A DNA stretch of 64,000 bases from Flavobacteriales bacterium (GTDB taxonomy: Bacteria > Bacteroidota > Bacteroidia > NS11-12g > UBA9320): positions 1-64,000 of the forward strand of contig JACJZV010000001.1 of the NCBI GenBank assembly GCA_020635395.1. Direction: 5' to 3'. The position numbers were made by a program, and so were the translations under genes. Every line of letters begins with the position of its first letter. Positions within the stretch are counted from its first letter, which is position 1. This document shows positions 34,462-43,316 of this stretch, piece by piece. The notes below the pieces were generated by a model. The model was not told the DNA's origin. It did no database searches and worked only from the letters and a program-made list of their open reading frames with translations.

Positions 34462-37362
34462 ATGAGAATTTCGGCCCAGGCTTCGTTTGATATTGTTTAT
34501 TCCATTTCGGTTCACCCACAATTGGGGCCGGTGGTAGAACCCTATATTGTGGAGCTTACAAGTGCCGGAAACCTATCTATGGTTAACCAAAAAGTACACT
34601 CTATAAATGCAGACTATTTCGACAAAAAGCTGGATGAAAATGATTACAAGGCCATAAAGCTTTTGGATGAATGTTCGCCAGAGTTTATAACCAAAAAATT
34701 CAGCAAAATAGCCAAAATTAAACCTCGCGATTTTTTTGAAAAACAGTTTGATGACCAACTTTTTCAAAAGAGAATTAGGCCACACATAGAAAAAAAATTG
34801 GCCGAAGCATTGGAGTTGATTCGAAACAAAAAACTATACTTTACCTATTTCAACAATATTGTTTATCAACCCATAGAGTGGGCAACAGAATCGGCATCTG
34901 TACTGTTTCATTTAAGAAGAAATGAAACCAATACGCACTATTTTGCTACGGTTAAATACAACAATCATCGACTTCATTTTAGTCAAAACAATTCGTTGAT
35001 TTTGTCCACCTCTCCATGTTTTTTAATGGCGGGTAACATGCTGCTACACTTCGAAAATGATTTTGACGGAGCCAAGATAAAACCGTTCATCAGTCGAAAA
35101 TTCATTGAAATTCCACGGGCTTCAGAAGAGCAGTATTTTAAAAAATTTGTGGTTCCACTGCTCGAAAAAAACGATGTATATGCTGTTGGGTTAGAAATTG
35201 TAACAGAGCGGCACGAAGCATCGCCGGTAATTAAACTTACGCGACTTTTGGATGGCAGTTTTGGGGTTGTTTTGGCCTTTAACTATGGCATTCACGAATT
35301 TCCGTATCACTCACTAAAAAAAGTGTCCGTCAGCCTGCATAAAACAGGTGATTCTTATATATTTAAACGAATTAAAAGGAGCAGCCAGTGGGAGGAAATT
35401 AAAAAACAAACCCTCGAAATGTATGGTTTGCATCAGGTGGCGGGTTCTGAATTTAGTTTCGAAAATGCCACCAGCGAGCATTCTGTAGTGGAATGGGCAG
35501 TTCAGAACAAAGAAAATTTGCTGAAAGCAGGGTTTCGAATCAAACAGAATTTTAGCCAAGAATACAGCTTGGAAGAGTCATCTATGCACTTGGTGGCCAG
35601 CATGCACGACGATTGGTTTGATGTGCATGCCAAAATTATTTTGGGGGGAATAGAAGTATCGATAAAAGCACTGAGGGCGGCCATAAAAAAGGGAACAAAC
35701 GTGTATATGTTGCCTAATGGAGAGGTGGCCGTAATACCTCAAAAATGGATTGATCAGATTCAAGGTTTGGCTCTTTTTTCTCAATCAGAAGATGAGCTAA
35801 AGCTGAAAAAGCAGCACATTGGTATTGTTGAACCATTGCTTCGAGGGAATGATTTGGCAGAAACCAAAAATCAGTTTATTGGAGTGCAAGATGTTGAATT
35901 GCCATTGGGTTTTGAAGGTCAACTTCGACCCTACCAAAAAGCAGGTTTCAACTGGCTTTATTTTTTGTATCGAACAAGGCTGGGGGGCTGTTTGGCCGAC
36001 GACATGGGATTGGGAAAAACGGTGCAATCGCTGGCATTTCTTCAAAAAATAAAAGAAGAATCGGGTGGTGCGGAAAATCAGGAGCATCAGGGCCAAACGG
36101 AGCTTTTTTCGAGCAACGAAAAACGAAAAACAAGTTTATTGGTGGTGCCAACCTCACTGATATACAATTGGGTGGTTGAGGCAAAAAAGTTTACCCCTGA
36201 TTTAAAAATATTGCGTCACGTTGGGCTGGAAAGGCAAAAGCATACTTCTTTTTTTTCAAAATACGATTTGGTTATTACCACCTATGGCACTGCCCGAAAC
36301 GACATGGATTTTTTAAAAAACTTTCATTTTGAAATTGTCATTTTAGATGAAAGCCAATTTATAAAAAATCCAACCTCGCAATTGGCAAAAAAGATAAACT
36401 TGCTTCAGGCACAGTTAAAAATAACCCTTACCGGAACACCAATAGAAAACACGATTACAGATTTGTGGAGTCAAATGAATTTTGTGAATGCCGGATTGTT
36501 GGGCAATTACAAATTTTTTGAAAAACAGTTTGTACAACCTATTGAAAAACAATTTGATATAGTAAAATCAGAGCAACTGCAACAAATCATAAAACCATTT
36601 GTGATGCGGCGAACCAAAATGCAGGTGGCCACCGATTTGCCACCCAAAACCGAACAAATTGTGTATTGCGACATGACCGAATTGCAACAAGACATCTACG
36701 AAAAAACAAAATCAACCTATCGAAATATGATTTTGGATTCGGTGCAAAAAAATGGTTTGGCAAAATCAAGAATACAGCTGTTGGCCGGTTTGACTAAACT
36801 TCGCCAAATAGCCAACCACCCGTTGTTGGACAACCCCGATTATGAAGGAGATTCTGGCAAGTTTGAACAAATCGAGCAAATGCTTTTCACTGCTTTAGAA
36901 GAAAATCATAACCTGCTCATTTTTTCTCAATTTGTGGGTCATTTGTCTTTGGTAGAAAATCTGTTGAAACAAAACGAAATTGATTACTCGTATTTGGATG
37001 GCTCAACCCCCCAAATGCAACGAAAAAAGGAAGTGGAGAGGTTTCAGAATAATGAAAAACGGGTGTTTTTAATTTCATTAAAAGCCGGCGGTTTTGGGTT
37101 GAATTTAACCGCTGCCGATTATGTGTTTTTGTTAGACCCCTGGTGGAATCCGGCGGCAGAAAATCAGGCCATTGATAGAACACACCGCATTGGCCAAACA
37201 CAAAATGTTTTCAGTTATAAATTTGTTACCAACAACTCGGTGGAAGAGAAGATAATAGGGCTTCAAAACCGCAAAAAGGAGCTAAGCAATTCGCTTATAA
37301 AAACCGAAGAGTCATACATAAAACAGGTCACTTTGGAGGACATTGAGCAAATATTTGGTTAA
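34462..37362 (+). CDS. SNF2-family DNA helicase/ATPase
   Basis: 966 residues. The C-terminal half is a complete SNF2 motor: Q/lid region LRPYQKAGFNWLYFLY, motif I DDMGLGKT (~513-520), II DESQ (629-632), III LTGTPIENTI, V LISLKAGGFGLNLTAADYVF and VI DRTHRIGQ (~902-909). The first ~430 residues are beta-rich and unrecognised; no SWIM zinc finger is seen, although related bacterial proteins often have one there. These ATPases move along duplex DNA, and some bacterial ones act with RNA polymerase (RapA-like) or in genome defence. No restriction or defence gene is adjacent, so a housekeeping role is as likely. Confidence 0.92.
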   Translation: MRISAQASFDIVYSISVHPQLGPVVEPYIVELTSAGNLSMVNQKVHSINADYFDKKLDENDYKAIKLLDECSPEFITKKFSKIAKIKPRDFFEKQFDDQLFQKRIRPHIEKKLAEALELIRNKKLYFTYFNNIVYQPIEWATESASVLFHLRRNETNTHYFATVKYNNHRLHFSQNNSLILSTSPCFLMAGNMLLHFENDFDGAKIKPFISRKFIEIPRASEEQYFKKFVVPLLEKNDVYAVGLEIVTERHEASPVIKLTRLLDGSFGVVLAFNYGIHEFPYHSLKKVSVSLHKTGDSYIFKRIKRSSQWEEIKKQTLEMYGLHQVAGSEFSFENATSEHSVVEWAVQNKENLLKAGFRIKQNFSQEYSLEESSMHLVASMHDDWFDVHAKIILGGIEVSIKALRAAIKKGTNVYMLPNGEVAVIPQKWIDQIQGLALFSQSEDELKLKKQHIGIVEPLLRGNDLAETKNQFIGVQDVELPLGFEGQLRPYQKAGFNWLYFLYRTRLGGCLADDMGLGKTVQSLAFLQKIKEESGGAENQEHQGQTELFSSNEKRKTSLLVVPTSLIYNWVVEAKKFTPDLKILRHVGLERQKHTSFFSKYDLVITTYGTARNDMDFLKNFHFEIVILDESQFIKNPTSQLAKKINLLQAQLKITLTGTPIENTITDLWSQMNFVNAGLLGNYKFFEKQFVQPIEKQFDIVKSEQLQQIIKPFVMRRTKMQVATDLPPKTEQIVYCDMTELQQDIYEKTKSTYRNMILDSVQKNGLAKSRIQLLAGLTKLRQIANHPLLDNPDYEGDSGKFEQIEQMLFTALEENHNLLIFSQFVGHLSLVENLLKQNEIDYSYLDGSTPQMQRKKEVERFQNNEKRVFLISLKAGGFGLNLTAADYVFLLDPWWNPAAENQAIDRTHRIGQTQNVFSYKFVTNNSVEEKIIGLQNRKKELSNSLIKTEESYIKQVTLEDIEQIFG

Positions 37363-37418
37363 AACGGTTTGGTTTTTGACAAAAGAATACGCAACTTGCC
37401 CCTTTAAATTCTAAAAAA

Positions 37419-38171
37419 ATGAGAAAGTTTTACTTTATTGGATTCTTAATGTTTGTTCTGGCAAACGCAGCGTTTGCACAAAGAACGATTGATTGGTCGG
37501 TGGATGAAATTATATCTCCAACCCAATTGGCAAGTACAGCCTCAAATACGACAGCAATAAATGTTCAAGCTGTTTTAAAGTTGGTTTCCGGTGATTCTGC
37601 TTATGTTGGAGATACGGTTGGATATCAAACTGTTATTAGAAACATAAATGATCAAGTTCTTGTGGCAATCCCCAACGGCACACTTTATGTTAAATTGTTG
37701 ACAAAAAATATGGGTGTTGGAGATACCATGCACTTAAATGCCAATTATAACTTGTCGGTTGGAATTAATGCATCTGCAAATATTAAGTTGCAAGTTTCGA
37801 GTCTGCTAATCAACAGAGGTACTATAAACCCCATCAGCTTGGAGACCACCACTAATGCAAACAATTTGGCAACAGCAAATATTATTTGGTATGACAAACA
37901 TGGCTGGGGAGTAGGTGTTGAAGAAGTTGCCCAAAATGGTCTTTCGGTTTACCCAAACCCTGCATCAAGTTTAGTGAAAGTGTCAAGTTTGTTTGTCTCT
38001 AACTCTTCAAGTAAAATTAAGATTGTTGACCTACAAGGTAGAGTAGTATTGGAAAAAGAGCTTGACTCTACAAACAGTGTTGACGTATCTTCTTTAAATG
38101 CAGGAATGTACGTTGTTGAAGTTGTAAGTGGTGATATTCGTTCTACCGAAAAGCTTCAAATTGTGAGATAA
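37419..38171 (+). CDS. Small T9SS-exported protein of unknown function
   Basis: 250 residues. Signal peptide (MRKFYFIGFLMFVLANAAFAQ), a ~140-residue beta-rich domain with a run of Asn/Thr, and a T9SS sorting domain (VYPNPASSLVKVSS ... GMYVVEVVSG ... EKLQIV). The middle domain, which includes the paired segments TVGYQTVIRNINDQVLVAIPN and INASANIKLQVSSLLI, resembles the Ig-like modules found in short Bacteroidota cargo, but I cannot name it. Followed by a bidirectional terminator. Confidence 0.85.
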   Translation: MRKFYFIGFLMFVLANAAFAQRTIDWSVDEIISPTQLASTASNTTAINVQAVLKLVSGDSAYVGDTVGYQTVIRNINDQVLVAIPNGTLYVKLLTKNMGVGDTMHLNANYNLSVGINASANIKLQVSSLLINRGTINPISLETTTNANNLATANIIWYDKHGWGVGVEEVAQNGLSVYPNPASSLVKVSSLFVSNSSSKIKIVDLQGRVVLEKELDSTNSVDVSSLNAGMYVVEVVSGDIRSTEKLQIVR

Positions 38172-38193
38172 GAAAAATTTAATTTGATAAATA

Positions 38194-38219
38194 AAACCCG
38201 GCGAAAGTCGGGTTTTTTT
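38194..38219. terminator. Bidirectional terminator with GNRA tetraloop
   Basis: Stem AAACCCGGC / GTCGGGTTT closed by the loop GAAA, with flanking A- and T-runs, between convergent genes ending at 38171 and 38233. Confidence 0.92.
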
Positions 38220-38232
38220 GTGCCTTCATTTT

Positions 38233-39168
38233 TCAAGATTTTAAATATGTGTCAACGTGCCGTTTCTTTTTTTCGGGATAAATATCGTTGATAGTAACCA
38301 AAATTCCGGTTTCTTCCACATCGCCAAAATCAGGGTTTAAGGCCGTCCCAAAACACTTCATTGTGGGCGAAAGCTGCATATAATTGTTTATAAGTGGCGG
38401 GATGTTTTCATTTCTATCCCGAACAAATTTGGTCAATACCCGATGGGCTTCTTTAAAGTCTAACGATTTTATTTCATCCACAAAAGCCGAAATTTGGGTC
38501 TGAATTTCTAAAGGTCTTTTTGGAACAACCATGTGTTTATGGTCGGCAAAAAAGTGATTCATAAAGGCCAAAATAGCATCTCTTCCTTGCCTGTCAAAAT
38601 TTGAATACATGGTGACTTTTCCAAAAAAATGCCTGATATGCGGATAGTCGATGGTGATAGCCCCCAAACCATCCCACAAATTATCGAGAGCAAAAATGCC
38701 CTTTCTTGAACCATTGCCCGGTTGAAAATTGGGCTGAACCCAACTTCTTCCAAGTTCAATGGTGTAGGGTAAATAATCTTTTACAAATTCATCAGAAAAA
38801 TGAAAATAATGAGCGGTAGAAAGCTCTAACGGATTGGTTTTGAGTACGGTTGAGCAATCAATAAACCGATATCCTCCAATAATTTCTTCGGCCTCGGGTG
38901 CCCACAAAACAAGCTGTTGGTAGCAATGCTCAGAAGTGTCATTTTCATCAATATCCACCGCATTGCCCGTGCCACCACCGGCAGAGGCAAAAGTTACCTC
39001 CCGCAATCGGCCAATTTCTTGCATCACATTGGGGCTGTTGTGATGGTTTATTACATAAATCTCGTTGTCTCCTTTGTTGGTAATACGCACAAAACGTTCT
39101 TTTGAAAGTTCTGATTTAAGAACCTCAACAGGCACCGGAGCCGCGATATAATCTAAATTTAAACTCAT
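38233..39168 (-). CDS. glsB: Glycine lipid synthesis N-acyltransferase, GlsB-like (GNAT/hemolysin family)
   Basis: 311 residues. Acetyltransferase-like fold of the hemolysin/OlsB group: VMQEIGRLREVTF, GGYRFIDCSTVL, IELGRSWVQPNFQ and the W/D-rich GIFALDNLWDGLGAITI segment. In Bacteroides, GlsB makes the N-acyl amino acid and GlsA adds the second acyl chain to give glycine lipids and flavolipins. The gene starts 5 nt after the GlsA-like gene on the same strand, the pairing that supports the call. It probably acts at the inner face of the membrane with acyl-ACP as donor. An ornithine lipid enzyme would look much the same. Confidence 0.82.
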   Translation of the reverse strand: MSLNLDYIAAPVPVEVLKSELSKERFVRITNKGDNEIYVINHHNSPNVMQEIGRLREVTFASAGGGTGNAVDIDENDTSEHCYQQLVLWAPEAEEIIGGYRFIDCSTVLKTNPLELSTAHYFHFSDEFVKDYLPYTIELGRSWVQPNFQPGNGSRKGIFALDNLWDGLGAITIDYPHIRHFFGKVTMYSNFDRQGRDAILAFMNHFFADHKHMVVPKRPLEIQTQISAFVDEIKSLDFKEAHRVLTKFVRDRNENIPPLINNYMQLSPTMKCFGTALNPDFGDVEETGILVTINDIYPEKKKRHVDTYLKS

Positions 39169-39173
39169 TGATT

Positions 39174-39986
39174 TTATGCCTGCAATTTATAAACTTCTTT
39201 TTTAACCCAATCTGCCCAATTTTGGTCTGTTTTTGAGCCGTCAAACGTAGTGTGGGGCAGGGGTTTCCCAAAGGTAATACGAATGGTTTGATTTTTTTGT
39301 TTGAACAGTTCATTTATCAAAAAGAGCATTTCGATATTGGCTTTAATACCGAGAAATTGCCTGAAACGTGCCAAACCATAAAAAAAGTTGCTCAATTTGC
39401 CATCAATAAAAACCGGAATTACTGATTTTTCATACTTTTTAGCTCGGGTGATAAAGGTTTTTTTCCAATGCAAATCCTCCACTTTCCCATGTATTTTCCG
39501 ACTAACTAATCCTGCTGGAAAAATAAAGACCATCTTGTCTCCCGAAAAAACATCATCCACTTGTTGCAGGGAAGATGCCGCATTTCCACCGTGTTTGTTA
39601 ACCCCGACAAAAAGGTCTTCGAGGTTTTTTAAATTAAGTAGTATGTCGTTTACAATAAATTTAATATCGGTTCGATGATGGCTTAGGGCATCTACCATTG
39701 TCAGGGCATCCATGCCACCCAACGGATGGTTTCCCACCATAATCAATCCGCCAGTGGGAGGTACATTTTCGAGTCCAGAAACAAGTAGTTTAAGGTTAAA
39801 ACGCTGGATAATTTCTCGGCAAAATGCCTCATTTTTGAGCGAGGCATTTTCGCGAACAATGGCATTAATTTCGTCTTGATGTAGTATTTTTTTTAGATAA
39901 GAAAGCACAAAACCCGGCAATCGTTTTAGCAATTTCGGATTTTTTTCGGCTATTACCCGCTCAACATCAAAGAATGAAACATCCAT
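39174..39986 (-). CDS. glsA: Glycine lipid synthesis O-acyltransferase, GlsA-like (PlsC family)
   Basis: 270 residues. PlsC-type acyltransferase with motif I NHPLGGMD (H87, D93; one residue wider than the classical HX4D, as is usual in this subgroup), motif III-like FIFPAGLVSRK and a basic KKTFITRAKKYEKSVIPVFI. It is the first gene of the pair with glsB. Promoter box at 40004-40011, 17 nt upstream. A general 1-acylglycerol-phosphate acyltransferase role is the alternative. Confidence 0.82.
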   Translation of the reverse strand: MDVSFFDVERVIAEKNPKLLKRLPGFVLSYLKKILHQDEINAIVRENASLKNEAFCREIIQRFNLKLLVSGLENVPPTGGLIMVGNHPLGGMDALTMVDALSHHRTDIKFIVNDILLNLKNLEDLFVGVNKHGGNAASSLQQVDDVFSGDKMVFIFPAGLVSRKIHGKVEDLHWKKTFITRAKKYEKSVIPVFIDGKLSNFFYGLARFRQFLGIKANIEMLFLINELFKQKNQTIRITFGKPLPHTTFDGSKTDQNWADWVKKEVYKLQA

Positions 39987-40003
39987 AACTTGTAAGATGT
40001 TGG

Positions 40004-40011
40004 CGAAGTTA
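40004..40011 (-). promoter_or_regulatory. -7 box TAACTTCG for glsA-glsB
   Basis: The minus strand reads TAACTTCG, 17 nt before the ATG at 39986. The remaining 40012-40182 has no supported feature. Confidence 0.45.
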
Positions 40012-40182
40012 TTAATAAGAAATTAATTGCAGCGTTCGGAGCTGCTTTTTTCACTGGTAGTTTGGCTTATTTGCCGTAAACGTTTTTTTTTAATTTGGTT
40101 CGGTAAAATTATAACGAAAATTCAGATCAAATCAGACGAAACCTCCAAAAACGTATTCTCAATCTCCCAAATGAACTAAAAC

Positions 40183-40794
40183 TTAAAGATTTGATTTCCA
40201 GAGGTATTTGCAAGCCAAGCTGCGGTATGGTTTCCATGCCTCGCTCAGTTTTTCCATGTCGGTTTTTAACGCTTTTTTTTCTGAAGTAAGTTTATACCAG
40301 TGTTTTATTTTGGTTTGAATACCGAGGTCGTCTATCGGGAAAACATCAGGTCTATCAAGCGGAAACATCAATACCATTTGAACAGTCCATTTTCCAACAC
40401 CCGAAATTTGGGTTAAATAGTGGATGATTTCATCATCCGATTTTTGCAAAAGATAATCGAATGAAAGGGTGTTTTGCAACGAAAAGTGGGCGACATTTTT
40501 GAGGTATTTAAGCTTTTGCCAACTTAAACCCACGGCTCGCAAATCTTCGTCGGCACATAGAATTATCTCTTTAGCCGTAGGGTTGCCTTCGGGAAACAAA
40601 TCGGTGAATCGTTTCCAGATAATGTCGGCAACTTTTATAGACAGCTGTTGCGAGACAATGCTTTCCAACAAAAACTGATAGATGTCAATGTTGGCGGTGG
40701 GTTGCGGATGATAATCTACCGAGGTAATAATTTTTGCCATTGTCGGGTCGGCAATGGCTAATTTGTTGGCTATTTCAGAATAAGGCAGCTCCAT
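40183..40794 (-). CDS. DNA-3-methyladenine glycosylase, AlkA-like (HhH-GPD)
   Basis: 203 residues from the ATG at 40794, which overlaps the lgt stop as TAATG; the frame is open 24 codons further up inside lgt, but coupling at TAATG fits better. Seen: FLLESIVSQQLSIKVADIIWKRF, the helix-hairpin-helix ISGVGKWTVQMVLMF and the catalytic Asp in FPIDDLGIQ. The enzyme removes alkylated purines from DNA in base excision repair. Last gene of the operon HerA-like ATPase - lgt - glycosylase. A UDG- or Ogg-type specificity is unlikely given the WTVQM and PIDDLG motifs. Confidence 0.92.
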   Translation of the reverse strand: MELPYSEIANKLAIADPTMAKIITSVDYHPQPTANIDIYQFLLESIVSQQLSIKVADIIWKRFTDLFPEGNPTAKEIILCADEDLRAVGLSWQKLKYLKNVAHFSLQNTLSFDYLLQKSDDEIIHYLTQISGVGKWTVQMVLMFPLDRPDVFPIDDLGIQTKIKHWYKLTSEKKALKTDMEKLSEAWKPYRSLACKYLWKSNL

Positions 40795-41636
40795 TAAACC
40801 TGATTGGTGGTCGATTTTGTTGGAAACCACAATTGATTTTCGTTGAGGTTTTTCCATCGAAACCAAACGATGGAGCAGAGAACAAAAATGACAATGGCTA
40901 TAAACTGCGAATGGCTGAGTGAGCCGTTGAATAAAAAGCCACGCTCCTCATCGCCCCGATAAAGCTCGTTGATGGAGCGGCCAATGGCATACATAATCAT
41001 ATAAACCAACATCAGTTGTCCGGCAAATTTCTTGCGTTTTTCGAGCCAAAAAAGGGTGATAAAAATTATCAGATTTACGCCAATATCCATCAGTTGAGTG
41101 GGATAAAGCGGCACGTTTAACGGATTTGCAAGACTTTTTGGATTTGAAAAGGTTACACCCATCCAGTTGTTGCAAACCTTGCCATGACAGCACCCGGCCA
41201 AAAAGCAACCAACTCGACCAAAACCTTGGGCAATAGGGCCAACAAAGGCTACTATATCCAAAAATGGTCTTACAGGTATGTGGTGTTTTCGCAACCAGAT
41301 TATCAGTGTAGGAATTACAAAAATAACCGAACCATAAAAAACAAAACCGCCACCTGCCAAGCGAAGAAGTTTGCCGGGTTCGGCCATATATTTGTCTATA
41401 TCTTCTAAAAAGAAAAACAATTTGCCACCAACAAATCCGGCCAAAATAGCCCACATAAAAAAACTGGAAAGCTGGTCTTTGTCTATTCCAAATTTCTTTA
41501 CACGTTTTAGCATAAACCAAAACGAGAGCATAATGCCCAAGGCAATCATAAAGCCATAACTATGAATGGTAATATGGTCGGGCAGAAATCCGGTTAAAAA
41601 CTCTGGGGTTTTAAAACTAAAAATTTGAGGGTACAT
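40794..41636 (-). CDS. lgt: Prolipoprotein diacylglyceryl transferase
   Basis: 280 residues, seven membrane helices. The Lgt signature GFGRVGCFLAGCCHGK is present, as are the N-terminal HSYGFMIALGI and the late YAIGRSINELYRGDEERG. It transfers diacylglycerol to the lipobox cysteine of prolipoproteins at the inner membrane; several such substrates lie in this window. Two nt behind the HerA-like gene and overlapping the glycosylase start. Confidence 0.97.
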   Translation of the reverse strand: MYPQIFSFKTPEFLTGFLPDHITIHSYGFMIALGIMLSFWFMLKRVKKFGIDKDQLSSFFMWAILAGFVGGKLFFFLEDIDKYMAEPGKLLRLAGGGFVFYGSVIFVIPTLIIWLRKHHIPVRPFLDIVAFVGPIAQGFGRVGCFLAGCCHGKVCNNWMGVTFSNPKSLANPLNVPLYPTQLMDIGVNLIIFITLFWLEKRKKFAGQLMLVYMIMYAIGRSINELYRGDEERGFLFNGSLSHSQFIAIVIFVLCSIVWFRWKNLNENQLWFPTKSTTNQV

Positions 41637-41638
41637 GC

Positions 41639-43174
41639 CTAAAATAATTTGCTTCTACGCGAAGATTTGATGCCCAACACGCCCAACAAACCACGGGTTA
41701 CCTCTCTCATTACGGTGCGAGTAATGGAATGGTTGGCAATTTTCTCAAACGTCGATTTTTCAGGTCTTCTATGGGTTTTAGTTCCGGCCTCTTTTTGCTC
41801 GTTCTCCTCTTTTTCTTCAAGCTTTTCCAGCTTGGCAGAAAGCATTTCATAAGCACTTTCTCGGTCTATGGTTTCGCTGTATTTTCTTACCAATTTAGAT
41901 TTGGACAATATCTCATCCTTTTCATTTTCGGTTATCACATCCATGCGAGACGACGGAGCAGTAAGTAATGTATGTACCAGTGGGGTGGGAATACCTTTTT
42001 CGTTTAATACTGAAATTATGGCCTCCCCAATTCCCAATTGGGTAAGTAATTCGTCGGTTTTGTAATAGTCACTCAACGGATAGTTTTCGGCAGTCAGTTT
42101 GATGGCTTTTCTATCTTTTGCCGTAAAAGCCCGAAGAGCATGCTGCACCTTCATACCCAATTGACTCAGCACTGCATCGGGCACATCGGTTGGGTTTTGC
42201 GTGCAAAAGAATAATCCAATGCCTTTTGAGCGAATCAGTTTTACAATGGTTTCAATTTGGTCGAGCAGGGCTTTACTGGCTTCGTTAAAAATAAGGTGTG
42301 CTTCGTCAATAAAAATAACCAATTCCGGTTGACCGCTATCGCCTTGTTCGGGCATTTTTTCATAAATTTCAGCCAGCAAGCACAACATAAATGTGCTAAA
42401 AAGCCGTGGTTTGCTTTGAATATCATCCAACCGAAGAATGTTGATATACCCCATTCCTTCGTCGTTGAGCCGCATCAAATCGTCAATTTCAAAACTCTTT
42501 TCGCCAAAAAATAAATCAGCACCTTGTTCTTCAATGGCCAGTAGGTTTCGCATGATAGCACCCACCGAAGCTGTGCTAACAAGGCCATATTCTTTTTCAA
42601 TTTCGGCCTTGCCTTCATCGCTCACATATTGCAGCACTTTTCTGAAATCTTTGATATCGAGCAATGGTAGAGCATGGTCATCACAATATTTAAACACCAA
42701 CGAAACTACTCCGCTTTGCGTGTCGTTCAGTTCTAAAATTTTGGAGAGTAGCACTGGGCCAAATTCGCTAATGGTGGCACGCATTCGCACACCATTTTGC
42801 TCGCTGATGGTCATCAATTCCACAGGGTATTTTCTGGCTTGCCATGGGCTTCCAATTTTGGCATGGCGTTCGTCAAACTTTGGGTTTTCGCTACCGGGTT
42901 GTGCAAGTCCGCTTAAATCGCCCTTAATATCCATTAACAATACCGGAACACCTTTTTCAGACAGTCGCTCGGCAATGTTTTGCAAGGTTTTGGTTTTTCC
43001 GGTACCGGTGGCTCCGGCAATTAAACCATGTCGGTTAAACGTTTTTAGTGGAGCCTTTACTTGATTGCCGTCAATGGCTTGCCCATCAAGCATGCTGGCA
43101 CCCAACAAAATGCTATCGCCTTTAAAGGCATAACCCTGTTCAATTTCAGCTTTAAATTGTTCTGTCTTGCTCAT
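41639..43174 (-). CDS. HerA-like/DUF853 helicase-type ATPase
   Basis: 511 residues from the ATG at 43174 (MSKTEQFKAEIEQGY); a TTG four codons upstream would add LGSK. Walker A is GATGTGKT (54-61), Walker B LVIFIDEAHLIF, and the sensor-like FFCTQNPTDVPDAVLSQLG follows. The RHGLIAGATGTGKTKTLQ context and the C-terminal tail REVTRGLLGVLG are typical of the DUF853 branch of the HerA/FtsK family. Role not established; members are often annotated as DNA double-strand break resection helicases, but no NurA nuclease is nearby. Promoter box 43198-43205. Confidence 0.9.
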   Translation of the reverse strand: MSKTEQFKAEIEQGYAFKGDSILLGASMLDGQAIDGNQVKAPLKTFNRHGLIAGATGTGKTKTLQNIAERLSEKGVPVLLMDIKGDLSGLAQPGSENPKFDERHAKIGSPWQARKYPVELMTISEQNGVRMRATISEFGPVLLSKILELNDTQSGVVSLVFKYCDDHALPLLDIKDFRKVLQYVSDEGKAEIEKEYGLVSTASVGAIMRNLLAIEEQGADLFFGEKSFEIDDLMRLNDEGMGYINILRLDDIQSKPRLFSTFMLCLLAEIYEKMPEQGDSGQPELVIFIDEAHLIFNEASKALLDQIETIVKLIRSKGIGLFFCTQNPTDVPDAVLSQLGMKVQHALRAFTAKDRKAIKLTAENYPLSDYYKTDELLTQLGIGEAIISVLNEKGIPTPLVHTLLTAPSSRMDVITENEKDEILSKSKLVRKYSETIDRESAYEMLSAKLEKLEEKEENEQKEAGTKTHRRPEKSTFEKIANHSITRTVMREVTRGLLGVLGIKSSRRSKLF

Positions 43175-43197
43175 TTTACTACCCAAAAGATGTTGGG

Positions 43198-43205
43198 CAA
43201 AGATA
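43198..43205 (-). promoter_or_regulatory. -7 box TATCTTTG for the HerA-like/lgt/glycosylase operon
   Basis: The minus strand reads TATCTTTG, 23 nt before the ATG at 43174, which supports that start. Confidence 0.5.
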
Positions 43206-43219
43206 TGGATTTAGGGGAA

Positions 43220-43297
43220 AGACCTGACAGGTTTTCAAAACCTGTCAGGTCTGGATTTGATAAACACCCCTTCAAGGGTTTCTAACTTGTGAAGGAT
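43220..43297. repeat. Palindromic repeat, copy 1
   Basis: A perfect 33-nt palindrome at 43220-43252 (16-bp arms AGACCTGACAGGTTTT, central C) is followed by a conserved flank with CCCCTTCAAGGG and a second weak inverted repeat (CTTCAA ... TTGTGAAGG). The same composite is found at 45352-45428. Confidence 0.9.
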
Positions 43298-43316
43298 GTT
43301 TATTTTCATATAATCT

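Noticed and set aside
34462..37362. SNF2 helicase as part of a DISARM or similar defence island
   Set aside because: Neighbours are menC and a T9SS protein; no methyltransferase, PLD or DUF1998 gene.
41639..43174. HerA-like ATPase as part of a defence system (HerA-nuclease or Sir2-HerA)
   Set aside because: It has the DUF853-type layout and is cotranscribed with lgt and a DNA glycosylase; no nuclease, SIR2 or DUF4297 gene adjoins it.
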